Shown: positions 1 to 11,059 of the stretch, piece by piece
How the letters are laid out: each line of letters opens with the position of its first letter
How positions within the stretch are numbered: position 1 is the first letter of the stretch
Origin: Lunularia cruciata
Lineage: Eukaryota > Streptophyta > Marchantiopsida > Lunulariales > Lunulariaceae
DNA: 64,000 nucleotides
Assembly (NCBI GenBank): GCA_948567375.1
Contig: OX419756.1
Location: 24,468,552 to 24,532,551, forward strand
Direction of reading: 5' to 3'
Translations under genes and position numbers: made by a program
Notes under the pieces: generated by a model
Seen by the model: the letters and a program-made list of their open reading frames with translations, nothing else
Told to the model about the DNA's origin: nothing
The model's database searches: none

Positions 1-1870
1 GAAGATGACCCAATAAATGTGCAACGTGAGAAGAGCAATAGCTATGGATCAAGGAAGAGAACCTACATTGAGGGGATCCAATGAAAAAGGCTTTTGGCTG
101 CACAAACACTTGGCAACAATTTGATATAGCATGACAATATCCTTGATATTTTTGAAATAGCATTGTCATGCTATTTCAAAATATCAAGTTTATTGTCATG
201 CTATTTCAAAACGTCAAGGTCTAGGACAATGCAGGGAAGGTTTCTAGGAACACTAGAGCATTGGAAGTACCACTGACTAAGAAAGCCAAGTAGATAGTCA
301 ATTTCATGATTTCATTAGGATTGCACCTTTTGAGAAGGGTTGTACGTAGTCAAGTGATATCATTAGAGTGCCGAGATATTCATGATTGAATCAACCTTTG
401 GGGTGAACCAACCTTTGGAGTGAAAGGGCTCCTCAAGGAGAAGTGGCCTTTGGCATGAATTTACCATCACTATCAAGAGGTTCTTTACACTAGATCTTTC
501 ATGAGAGTGCTTTTTAATTTTCTTTTTTATGGTGTGCTATAATGAGTAATACTACCTTCTTCTTGGAGGAGTTCCTATCCAAGAGGTTAAATATATAGTA
601 ATAAATAAACTATGACATTGTGACACTTTACCTTCACCTTTAGTCATTTCCATTTTGTATCCTTGAGGGAATGGCCTATTCTTATTGTTTATACTATTAG
701 TACATCAACACTAGGTTGTCACACTCACTACAAAGTAAGGCCTTGTCCTTTGTACTTGTTTGGACAAGATGGTGGAGTTGCCTTACAAGTGTTGGCTCTA
801 TGATGGTGTTATCTAGCTTGTGGTAGAGTGGCAATAATTTCTTCAAGGTTTTTATCCATGGTACCACCATGTTAATGGTATATATTATCATCAACCAGAA
901 GAGTGAGTTACTTTTTTGCTTCAACTTATGGAGGAGTTCTTTTGTGGTATTATTAATTTGTGCCCTTGCTTTGTTAGCCAATAGTGGGCTTGTAGGCTCA
1001 TCACTACAATTCTTGCTCTCCTCATGAGCTATGGCTATAATTTTTGGCTACTTTTACGTCCTCCTTCTTGTTTTGTAGTTGACTTCTCATGGACTCTTCC
1101 TTCATTTAGGACCTCTTCTTTTGTTAGTGATTCTTTATCCAAATTGTGTTCTTCATTGATATGGTATGGTTCATTTGTATTGGTTGTGTTATTTGGCTCT
1201 CTCCATGACAACCTGGCTTTGTTGTCAAGAATACCTACAACAAAGTCCATGATAGTGGTTGCTTTCTTTAATCTCCTTTCCAAATGGAAAATAAGGATGT
1301 GCTTGTCATCTTCCAGCATTGTTTTCTCCTTGACAAGAGAGCTACTCCCATCCTTGCCTTTGTTGGTTGGTTAAGATGATTGGTCTTTGTTATTTAGGCC
1401 CTCAATGTCCACCTTGTTGCCTCTTATGGGTGAATAAGCTATTGCTTGTTAATCCATCTTTATTCTATAATCCGTCATTATTCTTGGATTCTTGGATCCA
1501 TCATTATTCCACAATCCAAGGTGTTTTGTGACTTGGAGTGAACTGCTTTGCCTATATGCTCCTTGTTTCCTTCATTTCCTTGGTTTTCTTCTCTACTTCC
1601 ACTTTCTCTTGATGATACATCTATCACTTGAGAGGTTCATTTCCTCTTCTTGGAGGTTTGAACTTTGGATTGTCCAAAAATAACTTTATTATGCATGTTC
1701 ATTTATTATACAACTCTTCAACTAGTACTTGAACTTTTGGGATATTTATACTTTGTATTTGCCAAATGGTATTCCTTTGTTTCATATTTTGCATTTGGGT
1801 ATGTACCAAAGTAGTCTAGGTGATAAAAGTGACTTATGTATTTCTTTTTCTCCTCCTTTGTAAGGAGTTT
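1..1870. other. Unassigned flank of the outer element B0
   Basis: This stretch lies left of the outer LTR start at 1871. I see only short open frames, for example 1024-1374 on plus and 1035-1319 on minus, with no recognisable domain, signal or repeat of the other families. It is AT-rich and may be old decayed retroelement or intergenic DNA. A small hairpin sits at 142-188. No function is proposed. Confidence 0.4.
142..188. repeat. Near-perfect hairpin
   Basis: Arms of about 20 nt (142-162 and 169-188) are inverted copies differing by one A in an A-run, with a 6-nt loop TTGTCA. The right-arm motif TGTCATGCTATTTCAAAA (from 165) is repeated directly from 194, and a related fragment occurs near 125-137. 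This could be a relic of a small foldback element. Confidence 0.7.
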
Positions 1871-1883
1871 TGTGGTACCCAAA
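1871..1883 (+). repeat. 5' LTR of B0, first piece
   Basis: TGTGGTACCC is the LTR start shared with 41445 and 59205. The LTR is broken after 13 bases by minus-strand insertion L1 and resumes at 16012 with the expected continuation CCACATTTTTC. Bases 1879-1883 (CCAAA) and 16012-16016 (CCACA) are the 5-bp target duplication with one change. Confidence 0.75.
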
Positions 1884-2551
1884 TGTGGCAACCCGGAAAA
1901 TATCACTTTTGCGGTAATTAGGTAAGTAAAGTTCATTCCCGTAGAGATACGAGTCAAAATTGGTCAAATACAAAGCAAAGTAACAATTTAGTTCTTCTTG
2001 GTTGTGTCTTTAATCTCTCAGGTAGAAACCACACCCAGAAGAGAGTAACAAGCACTGACTTGCAATCTTGTCACGAATTAACAGTCCTTAATCACAACTC
2101 CATCAAATCTTTCCAAACAATCTTGATTGTGATGATTTAGGCTCTCCCGAAAACGGCACTTCACTGCAAAACAACTTCGCCTCAAAATTGTGTTCCACCC
2201 CTCCACTGAAGGCACAACTTCCTCAATCAAAATTGCTTCACATCAACCTTGCACTCCACTCACAAATGTAGAATACTACCAACACTACAATTCCTCTCAG
2301 ATCTATCAAAGCATTGCTTCAATTGCACTTCACTTAGGATCAAACACACAGAATGAAGATCAATGATGTGGAATCCAACATCCAACAAGCACTCTGACTT
2401 GCCCTTCAAATTTCTCCAAACACTCACAAACACAATCACAAAGTTGATACTCAAAATCAAGCTCAAGCGACGAGCACTGCTTCACAACACTTCGCTTTAT
2501 CTATTCTCAAGAATTATGAGCACTGAACAACATTTCTCTGTGAATGCCACT

Positions 2552-2560
2552 CTTAAATAG
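2552..2560 (-). promoter_or_regulatory. TATA-like box downstream of the LTR ORF in L1
   Basis: CTATTTAAG on the minus strand in the context GCTTCACTATTTAAGAG, about 100 bp after the ORF stop. The same context recurs in short LTR S4 at 60416-60424. It is a candidate main LTR promoter, which would place the ORF in U3. This is inferred from motif and position. Confidence 0.45.
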
Positions 2561-2661
2561 TGAAGCAATCGACAGTTCTAACAACTATACCGTTCTACAA
2601 CAACTCTTCTAACTTACAGATCCAAAATGACAATGCACCTCTTCAAATCTCAAATCTGTTA

Positions 2662-3354
2662 CTAATCCGATCCAATGTCTACTTCATCCTCGGCTTTCAA
2701 ACCCAAACCCCAAGTAATTTTACTTCCTACTACTCTATCCTTGGGTTGTGTATTTTCCTCTTCTTCTACCAAATCCAACAATTCTCTTTCCTGATCTGAA
2801 ATTTCACTAGTGGGCAATCTATCTAACTCCTTATCTCTTGACCCACTCTTCTCTAATGTCTCCAATGGTAAATTTGAAGACATTTTTACTCCTATGTTAT
2901 CTACTTTGGGCTTTGCTCTAACATCTTTCCAAAGCTTTTCTATCTCTATTATCACTAAGTCTAATCTAATCGCAATATTGTCTTCTACTTCTAAGATCTT
3001 CCTATCTACACGAGTCCTGAGACTTATCAACAGCGCGTTCAAATCTGTGTCTTTCGCGTGTCTTCGCCTCGTCTCCTGCACCAACAATTTCAACTCGTGC
3101 AATCTTGTTTCTTCAATCCGAACGCTAGCCTCTATACTCAACATTGCGTTCATCTTGAGGACACTCTCCTTCAATGGCTCCAATCGCATCTTCCCCTCTC
3201 GCTCTCAATCTGCAAGCCAGTCCTCCCTGTACATTGCCAACTCTGCTTTGAACTTGGCTTTCACCGTCTCCTTCTCCTTCTCCTTCTGTACAACCTTCTC
3301 CTCTTGATTACGAAGTAACTCTCGTAATTGGTCTTCTTCTCGGTATCGTGCCGC
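2662..3354 (-). pseudogene. LTR ORF of L1, C-terminal coiled-coil part
   Basis: This is the C-terminal third of the family-B LTR ORF, continuing the piece at 13711-15460 across block M. It is charged and helical, with heptad-like runs of E, K, L and R. Landmarks are LHELKLLVQETR, VDRKILEVEDN, LEKSGS and the conserved tail EVDIGSD before the stop at 2662. These landmarks recur in L3, L4 and L6, and the tail also in the short LTRs. The frame is open from about 3189 to the stop. The product is unknown; a coiled-coil oligomerising protein is an inference from composition only. Confidence 0.6.
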
Positions 3355-3649
3355 TGTCGTCGAGAAAATAGCCCACGTGTACCCTTGAGGCTTTTGGTGT
3401 GATAAATTTTCTTTTCTCTTTTATTTGTTGTAAGGAACAGGGATTTATGATAATATGTCTTGGGTGTGGTTTTGCTACCTTGTTTTGGGAGAAAGTGAGG
3501 AGACAGAGAAGGGCTGAGGGTTTTCAGAAAATGCCAAAAGATTTTGAGAGGGAAGTTTGCAGAGGATTTCGAGAGAAGTGGCAGAAATTTTAATGAGAAG
3601 AGAGGAGTAGGGTTTTCAAAAAGGGAAAAAAAAGTGGGACAGAGGAAGA

Positions 3650-3731
3650 CACACGGGACAAAAAATTTTTGAGTTGGACAGGAGGGGGTTTGGTAGGAGG
3701 AAAAATTCTTGAGAAGCTGGAGGGTTTGGAC
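3650..3731. repeat. Left fragment of the ~88-bp minisatellite
   Basis: This is one unit of the array that continues at 11060. The phrase GAGTTGGACAGGAGG, then a GGGTTTGG stretch, then GGGTTTGGAC directly abuts the LTR of A1. It shows that A1 landed inside a repeat unit. Confidence 0.75.
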
Positions 3732-3942
3732 TGTAACACCCATTTGTGCATGTGTGTGGTATTGTGATATTTAGCTTGGTATTACAAGTACTTAAGAGAT
3801 ATTATTTATATAGAGATAAAGGATGGTTCTATATTAGTCATGGTTAGCTAAAGTTAGTTATAGCTAAGATAGAGGGGACCTTACTTTAGAGGAAGTAGAA
3901 AAGATGAGCACCACTAGTTTGGATTTTAGTGTGTTGACTTGG
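3732..3942 (+). repeat. Truncated 5' LTR of A1
   Basis: The first 211 bp match 10370-10580. The sequence then jumps from GACTTGGTAT to AGCTCTCTAGAAGG, which corresponds to sequence beyond the primer site in A2 (about 20325). The TATA region, LTR end and primer site are deleted, so this copy could not start a normal transcript or be reverse transcribed. Confidence 0.85.
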
Positions 3943-3966
3943 TATAGCTCTCTAGAAGGCAAGATA

Positions 3967-4137
3967 ATGGTCCGCGTCCAATTCTACATTAGGCAGAAGG
4001 AGGCTATGAGAGCTCACTTGGAGAGAACATTAGGAGAGGAGAGGGCTGAACTTATGTTAGAGAACCAAGATCCATTTGTATACCCTGTAGTTCATTATGA
4101 TGTCTTTGAGGTGATTTTGTACATCTTGTACACATGA
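3967..4137 (+). CDS. Small leader ORF of family A (about 56 codons)
   Basis: A short ORF just inside the element, starting at the ATG of GATAATGG. It has a charged middle (RQKEAMRAHLERTLGEERAE) and ends in a hydrophobic stretch rich in I, L, V and Y. A2 keeps the same frame at 20344-20514, with the same stop and only a few substitutions. It may be the remaining N-terminal end of a gag-like protein or a true leader peptide. No domain is recognised. It lies about 620 bp before the zinc-knuckle ORF. Confidence 0.45.
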   Translation: MVRVQFYIRQKEAMRAHLERTLGEERAELMLENQDPFVYPVVHYDVFEVILYILYT

Positions 4138-4761
4138 GAGGAATTGGAGAGATTGTGTGAGGTGGATTGCAGATTTTGGGGATTAAGGTGATTTTGGGCA
4201 AAATCTCAAGTTTGAGATCTGGACTTGAGATTTCTACACATGATAGCTTGGGTTATCTTTCAGTTATCACACTTAAAATTATTGAGAGAGCTTCTATGCG
4301 CACTGGGCTAGAATTTTTGAAAGTTGATAGGGTAAAGTGCTCCCGCAACTGCATGCTCTCTAGAAAATTATACAGAGTCTGCCATTTCTTCAATTTTCAG
4401 TGAATTATCTTGAAAATTTCCAAGAAAATTCAGTGCATTGTATCCTACCTGCTGCCACAAAAACTAGAGAAAGATCGTTCTTGCGCAAAGAGTTATGAGT
4501 TTTTGAAGTGAGGGGGGTGGTTTTCAGACCAAATCTGAAATATGGGTGCTGAATAGAAAGGTGTCTAGGCCAAATGGCTCGATGAAAAGATCTGAAATTT
4601 TGCAGGGAGGGACGCCCTGGAGTTGTGATCAAGTAAGCAAATTTTCAGAGGACTGTGACATATTGGTTGGGAGATTTAAGTGACATTGTGAGGAAGGGTC
4701 AATTCTGCAGAGTGGAGATCTCATGCATGAGAAGTTTGAGATCAACAAAAAACATGTTTGA

Positions 4762-5259
4762 GTGTTTAGATTCATCTTGGGGAACATGGAGGGTCATCAA
4801 GAGTGGAAATTGAGATTATGCAAGGTTCCCCAAGGGTTTGAGGTGATTGTAGGGGTGGATTTGAGGAAAAGAGAGTTTACAATAGAATTTGAAGAGAGTG
4901 TTGAGAGGATCCAAAAACCTACACCACTTGGAGGAAAGAGTGAGTCTAAGTGCTTTCTATGTGGAGAGAAGGGACATAAGGCAAGTTCATGTCCATTGAC
5001 CTTTGAGAGCAAGATATTGAGGGAAAGGAGAGGCTTACTTGACTTGGGTTTGCATGTAGGACCTTCTTCACCAAGATTGGGAGGGAGAAGATCTAAGACC
5101 AAGGAGTTGTGTGAGGTTTGTGGAGTTGAAGGACTTCCAAAAGGACATGAGTGTAGTGGAGTAAAAGCACTTTTGGAAACTTTGGTGAAGGATCTTGGAG
5201 AGAGTCTTAGTACAACTATAGAAATACTACCACCTTCATCAGCTAGTTCTCAAGATTAG
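4762..5259 (+). CDS. Pre-gag zinc-knuckle ORF of family A
   Basis: An intact frame of 165 codons between the leader and gag. Near residues 62-75 it has a CCHC knuckle, CFLCGEKGHKASSC (CX2CX4HX4C). A second Cys/His cluster, CEVCGVEGLPKGHEC, lies near residues 115-130. A segment before the knuckle, from KVPQGFEV through VGVDLRKREF, resembles in layout the region ahead of the knuckle in plant DUF4283/zf-CCHC_4 proteins; this is a resemblance, not a demonstrated match. Homologous frames exist in A2 (21235-21638, shifted) and A3 (39261-39694, minus), so it belongs to the family. Gag, with its own knuckle, starts 235 bp later. Nucleic-acid binding is inferred from the motif. The true start could be the second ATG, nine codons in. 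Confidence 0.65.
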   Translation: MFRFILGNMEGHQEWKLRLCKVPQGFEVIVGVDLRKREFTIEFEESVERIQKPTPLGGKSESKCFLCGEKGHKASSCPLTFESKILRERRGLLDLGLHVGPSSPRLGGRRSKTKELCEVCGVEGLPKGHECSGVKALLETLVKDLGESLSTTIEILPPSSASSQD

Positions 5260-5494
5260 TGATGGAGATAATCTTTCAACTTATGGATAAACTATCCATG
5301 AGAGTTAGATTAATATGCACTCTAGGATTTGATGTTGCTATAGAAATCTTGGAGCAACCTGAACCTTTTGTGTTCTCTAGAGTGTATTATTCTCAAATGG
5401 TGTTAGTCATGTATATACTCTATTAGTAATAGAGTGAGAGAAAAGAAAAGAGAAAAAAAAAATTGAGAGAAAAGAAAGATAGTGAGGGGTTAAG

Positions 5495-7240
5495 ATGGGG
5501 AAACTTCCTGTTTTCTTTGGCAAGGATGGAGAAGATGTGGAGGCCTTTGTGAGAGACTTCAAGAGAGCTTGCATAGGAAACAATGAGAGGAGGAAGAATG
5601 AGTGGGCCTCATTATTACCAGATTTCTTTGAGGATGCAGCACTTACATGGTATGAGTCAGAATACCAAAAGAGAGAGAGAGGAGAGATGGGGAAGAGGAG
5701 TCTTGGGAGACTTTGACTTCAGCACTCATTGAGAACTTTCTTCCTGATGAGAGTTATGAGAGATTGATGAGTGAGGTTACATTTTTCAAGCAAGGAGATG
5801 GAGAGAAAGTGAGAGTCTATGTGGAAAGAGTGGAAAAGTTGGAGTCCAGATTTCGCATAGTGTTGAGGAAGGGTGGGGATGATGTGGAGACTACAATGAT
5901 TGGCATAGGGGCCATGCTCACCAAGAATTTTGTGGGAGGATTGAGACCACAAATTAGGAGCAAGGTGAGATATGAGAAACCTTCTTCCAAGGTTGAAGCT
6001 ATCAAGATCACAATTTGTATGGAGGAGAGTTTGGAAGGGGATGAGAGTGATTTGGTGGTGAAGGAGGTTGTGCATCCTCCTCAAGGCTACAAGTATCGTG
6101 GAACTTCTGATACTTTGGTGACAAGGGTTGCACCACAAGTAGTAGTTGCTCCAGTTCTTGCACCTCCACCAAAAGATCCACTCCAAACCATCACAAAACA
6201 ACTTGCGGATCTCAAGATCAATGTGGTGCAACTATGGGAGAAGAGAGAGGTGGATCAGAATTTAGGGAGAGGGCCTAGGAGTTATGGAAACTATCCATAT
6301 AGAGGAGGCCAACCAGCCAACAATTTCAATGATAGAAATTGTTTTGGTTGTGGAGGAAGAGGCCATATCCAAAGGAATTGCCCAAATTCCACTTACCATG
6401 GAGGAAGGGGTTATGAGGGAGCCAATAGAGGGAAAGAGGGAGGAAGTGAAACCCAAGTGGCTCCTAATCCCAACAAAGGTAAGGGGATAGCATCCATAGA
6501 TGTGGTTGAGAGCAAGTATGAGAAGGGAGAGTGCTCAAACTCCAAGGGTCTTAATTTGGAGCTTTTGGCACAAGAGAAGAAGAGAGCTTGTTTTGCAGAG
6601 GATGTTCACTCTTCTCAAGGATTTACTTCAAGCAAGGATACTCCTATGTCTACTAGGAGCACTCGCACCTCAACACCATCAACAACAAAGACTCCAAGGA
6701 AGAAGTTGGGGATGGAGGACTTCTTGATCTCAAAGCAACAATGGAACTACAATGTGTTGGAAGATGTTGGTAGTCACAAGGCTAACATCACAGTGGGCCA
6801 ATTAATTGCTTTGAACCCTACCTTGAGAAAGGAGCTTAGAGGTGGTTTGAGTTCTACAAGGAGCAAGAAGAAGAAGAAGGCAAAAGTTCCAATATCAATG
6901 GGGGTGGTGGATGCCAAGCCAGCACCATGGGAAGCTTGTGAATATGCCTCCAAGATTGATGTGAGAGTGAATGGTCACAACATCAAGGATGCATTGGTTG
7001 ATAGAGGATCAGCAATGAATGCCATGTCAAAAAGGTTGATGAAGAAGTTGGGTATGATACCCTCAAGAGCTTCAACATTTGTGGTGAGCATGGCAAACAA
7101 GCAACAAGTTTGACCAGTAGGGGTGATGGATAAAGTGGTAGTTTCAGTTATGGGAGTTCAAAATCTCATGACTTTCCAAGTCTTGAAGGATTCAAGCTAT
7201 GACTTACTTCTTGGGAGGCCATGGTTGAGAGCAGCACGCA
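5495..7240 (+). pseudogene. gag: gag and protease of A1 (frameshifted)
   Basis: The Ty3 structural protein starts at the ATG after GAGGGGTTAAG. The capsid core is recognisable by FFGKDGEDVEAFVRDFKRAC and LPDFFEDAALTWYE. Two extra bases in a GA run near 5675 shift the frame; gag continues from about 5713. The nucleocapsid knuckle CFGCGGRGHIQRNC lies near 6340-6383. A serine/threonine-rich linker follows, then the protease. Its active-site motif is VDRGSAM here (VDGGSA in A2, so Gly became Arg), and the distal motif LLLGRPWL is near 7205-7230. A TGA at 7111 cuts the protease. RT follows in the next open frame. Not functional in this copy. Confidence 0.85.
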
Positions 7241-7266
7241 CAATTGATTGATGGCACAAAGGGTAC

Positions 7267-10200
7267 TTGAGGATTGGGCCATCAAACCATAGAGTCACAG
7301 TTCCTATGACTAACACCACCAACACTTCACATTCAGATACACCATCTTCTGATTATTGGGAATCAGATTCTGAAGAAGGAGCTTCAGGTGTGGAGACAAG
7401 CATGGAAGAGGAGACTTCCATGGAGGAGGATGAATCTGAATCTGATTCAGATGTGTATCCTTTGTGTGCTATGGATTTTGCATCTAAGCTAGAGGTTTTG
7501 AAGGACCTAGACAAATCACCATTGACACTTGAGGAGGTAGAGAGAAGGTTAGCTACCCTCAAGTATGGTCCAAATGTTACCAAGGAGGAGAAGGTGAGAT
7601 TTGAGGAGATTTTCCGCAAGTTCATCCATGTGTTTGCTTTTAGTTACAAGGATTTGAAGGAAGTCACCTTGGAGGAGCACAAGATAGAGGTGGAGTCACA
7701 TGCAAGACCAGTTCGCCAAAAGCAATGTCGCATTAGCCCACCAATATCTTTGGTTGTGAAGGAGGAGATTGATAAGCTCAAGGAGGCTAGATTTATCTTT
7801 GAGGTGGAGAATTCAGAATGGGTGTCTCCAATTGTCATTGTGAAGAAAAAGAATGGCAAGCTCGGGTATGTGTGGATTACAAGAAGCTCAATGCTGTTAC
7901 CAAGAAGGACTACTACCCATTGCCATTCATTGATGAGATCTTGGAGGAGGTTGCAGGTCATGAGAGGTACAGTTTTGGAGATGGTTATAGTGGACACAAC
8001 CAAATCAAGATTGCACCAGAGCATCAACAACTCACCACGTTCACCACACCTTGGGGAACTTACGCTTTCAAGGTCATGCCTTTTGGGCTTTGCAATGCTC
8101 CAGCCACATTCCAACGGTTCATGAACAAGGTATTTGAACCTTTCATTGGGAAATTTGTGAGAGACTTCATTGATGATTTTTGTGTCTATGGGAGCAAGGA
8201 GGAGCACTTTGAACACCTAATCAAAGTCTTGCAACGCTTGGATGAGGCAAATGCATCACTCAACCCAAAGAAGTGCATTTTTGGATGTGAAGAAGGTCTA
8301 CTTTTGGGGCACATCATCTCCAAGGATGGAATAGCAATTGATCCTGAGAAGGTGAGGAAATCTCAGACCTTCCATTCCCTTCAAGCTTGACAAAGTTACG
8401 CCAATTCTTGGGGATGGTTGGATACTATAGGAGGTTCATCTTCTCATTTTACAACAAGGCTTATGCATTGACCATCTACATGAAGAAGGGTGTAGATTAC
8501 ATGGTGATTTTGGAGGACAAGGAGGCTCTCAAAGCTTTTGAGGAGCTCAAGCCATCCCTTGTTGTAGCTCCAATTCTTGCTAAACCTGATTGGAGTAAGC
8601 CTTTCATCCTCTACACTGATGCTTCTAATGTAGCTATAGGATGCACTCTTAGTCAATTAGACCAAGATGGGCATGATCATCCAATAGCTTATGCTAGTAG
8701 GCAGATGGTTTCAGCAGAGAAGAACTACTTTGTCATGGAGAGAGAAGGGTTGGCAGTGATCTTTGGTCTCAAGAAGTTTAGACACTACTTGATTGGAGGG
8801 AAAGCCACCATTGTCACAGATCACAAGGCTTTGAAGTACATCTTCAACAAGCCTAATGTTGAAGGGAGACTAGCAAGGTGGATGATACTCTTGTCTGAGT
8901 ATGACTACACCATTCAAGATAGGCCAGGAAAGAAACATGCAAATGCTGATTTATTATCTAGAGCCTATGATCATGATGGAGATGAGCCAGTGGATGATTC
9001 CTTCCCGGATGAGGAGCTCATGACAATCTCAGTCACTCAAGAGGTTCCAATGGAGTACAAGGAGATTGTGGATTTTGTGAAAAAAGGTAACTATCCAGAA
9101 GGGATGCATGCTAGGGAGAGGAAGGCCCTTGCAGCAAGATCTAGACCTTACACAATGGTGGAGGATATTCTTTTTCACCAAGGAGCAGATGGTCTACTTC
9201 GAAGAGCAGTGGGTAAGGAAGAGTCTATCCTACTCATAAAGGAGTTTCATGAAGGTTTAGTATGTGGAGGACACTTTGCAGGAAAGGTGACTGCTTTCAA
9301 GATTCTAGATGCAGGTTACCATTGGAGAGGGATTTTTAAGGACTGTCTTGATTATTGCAAAACTTGTCATGTTTGTCAAGCTTTTGCTAGAAAGTCTACA
9401 TCCACTCCACCACTTAGATCAATTCCATTGCTAGGACCTTTTGAGAAGTGGGGAATTGATTTTGTAGGTCCTCTCAATAGAACCCCAAGGAACAATCGGT
9501 ACATTGTGGTAGTTACTGATTACCTTACTAAGTGGGTTGAGGCTAGACCATTGAGGGAAAAGAATGAAGATGAAGTTGGGAGGTTTCTTTATGAATGCAT
9601 TATCACTAGGTTTGGATGCCCTTTGGAGTTGGTTTTTGATAGAGGAGGAGAGTTTACAGGAAGCATTACTACAGCCATGCTACGACATTTCTCTATCACA
9701 CATAGAGTAACTACATCCTATAAGCCAAATTCCAATGGCTTGGCAGAGAGAACCAATCAGACCTTGTGCATGATGTTGGCGAAAGATGCAGAAATGGAGG
9801 GGGCTAAACATCATTGGGACAAGAGGATTCATGCAGTTTTATGGGAGTATAGGACAACCATGAAGACTTCCACCGGATATTCTCCATTTCAATTGGTGTA
9901 TGGTATTGAGTCTACCTTACCTATTCACTTTGATCTTCCTACCTTCCAAAGCATTCATAGGAGATTGAAGAAAGCACAAGGAGGTGATGCAGAGAAGTCA
10001 AGGAAGGATCAACTCATGGAGTTGGAAGAGGCAAGAGCAGTTGCTATGGTTCGAGTGGAGCAAGCCCAAAGGAAACAAAAGGCGAGCTTTGACAAGAGGC
10101 AAGGCAAGAAGAAGGTGGAGCCTTTCAAGGAAGGTGATTGGGTAATGTTGTTTGATTCCATTCGATTCAAGAGAGTGCAAAAGAAGTTTTTGCCTAAGTA

Positions 10201-10321
10201 CTTTGGACCTTTCATAGTGGAGAAGGTGTGGGGCAATTACACCTATGATCTCAAGGAGTTGGGAGGAAGACACTTTGATAGGATTAACCATGATAAGTTG
10301 AAGATGTACCATAGAAGGTAG
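7267..10321 (+). pseudogene. pol: RT-RNase H-integrase of A1 (two frameshifts)
   Basis: After an acidic linker come RT (about 7730-8480), RNase H (about 8590-8960) and integrase (about 9240-10100). RT shows the catalytic FIDD at about 8166-8177 and the GYSG motif near 7984. RNase H shows LYTDAS, EREGLAV, TDHKALK and HANADLLSR. Integrase has an HHCC end in CKTCHVCQ, and Asp 9458-9460, Asp 9638-9640 and Glu 9746-9748 in GIDFVGP, DRGGEF and LAERTNQ. No chromodomain follows; the frame ends MYHRR. One-base losses near 7862 and 8360 break RT, while 8387-10321 is fully open. The motifs fit the Athila/Tat side of Ty3. Confidence 0.9.
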
Positions 10322-10358
10322 AGAGACCTTCACTTTGAGGACAAAGTGAAAACTTAGT

Positions 10359-10369
10359 CCGGGGGTAAA
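10359..10369 (+). promoter_or_regulatory. Polypurine tract of A1
   Basis: CCGGGGGTAAA directly abuts the 3' LTR start TGTAACACCC. This is the expected priming site for plus-strand DNA synthesis. The same place in A3 reads CCAGGGGTAAA on the minus strand. Confidence 0.75.
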
Positions 10370-11059
10370 TGTAACACCCATTTGTGCATGTGTGTGGTAT
10401 TGTGATATTTAGCTTGGTATTACAAGTACTTAAGAGATATTATTTATATAGAGATAAAGGATGGTTCTATATTAGTCATGGTTAGCTAAAGTTAGTCATA
10501 GCTAAGATAGAGGGGACCTTACCTTAGAGGAAGTAAAAAAGATGAGCACCACTAGTTTGGATTTTAGTGTGTTGACTTGGTATTATTCTTAGGTGTTTGG
10601 CTTTGAGGAAAGAGTTGAGAACTCTTGGGCCCGCAAACCTTTTTGTTTTGGATTCTTCTTTAGTCCAAGGATAGCCCATGTGAAGGAATCCTTGACTTAG
10701 TGGTTGTGTCAAGATAAGATCACATGCTTAGGGGAATATGCCCATGTGAATGGATATTCCTTTCTGCTTTTTGACTTTACTTGACTTTTAGTCTAGTAAC
10801 TTGAGTTACTACGGTAATTAGCAACTTTGGTATGTAACTATTTCACCACTATATAAACAAGGGGTGAGGAGGTACTCATCATCCTTTCATTTGCAACTAT
10901 CTCTCTCTCATTGAGTTCTCTAGTGAGCAATGTATTGAGTCTTGGAGTGTTACTTGGAGGAGTATGATGGAGTTGGGGTTCCTTGCCTTCTTAGTCCATG
11001 GTGCGCTACCATAATAGCCATCAGAGGTTCATCCTGAGTGAGAGACAGGCCGGCTCATA
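10370..11059 (+). repeat. 3' LTR of A1, with TATA box
   Basis: A full-length LTR of about 690 bp from TGTAACACCC to GGCTCATA. A TATATAAA box at 10850-10857 sits about 480 bp in, followed by a CT-rich stretch and a probable start region. It matches the LTRs of A2, A3, A4 and the solo copy at 55197. Confidence 0.88.

Larger units (their letters stand above)
3732..11059 (+). mobile_element. A1: Ty3/gypsy retrotransposon of family A
   Basis: The element runs from TGTAACACCC at 3732 to the LTR end at 11059 (CTCATA, normally CTCACA). It is flanked by GGAC (3728-3731) and AGAC (11060-11063), a 4-bp duplication with one change. Order: truncated 5' LTR, small ORF, zinc-knuckle ORF, gag-PR, RT-RH-INT, purine tract, 3' LTR. 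The 5' LTR lost its last two-thirds together with the primer site. The surviving 211 bp differ from the 3' LTR at only 3 sites, all transitions, so this is one of the younger insertions. It sits at the third nesting level (in M, in L1, in B0). Confidence 0.88.

Noticed and set aside
1024-1374. Plus-strand frame of 116 codons in the left flank
   Set aside because: No domain, no homolog within the window, and the opposite strand is open in the same place. Not enough to call a gene.
5719-6231. Minus-strand frame of 170 codons opposite family-A gag
   Set aside because: It is a shadow of gag. Gag has the capsid and knuckle motifs, and the reverse frame has none.
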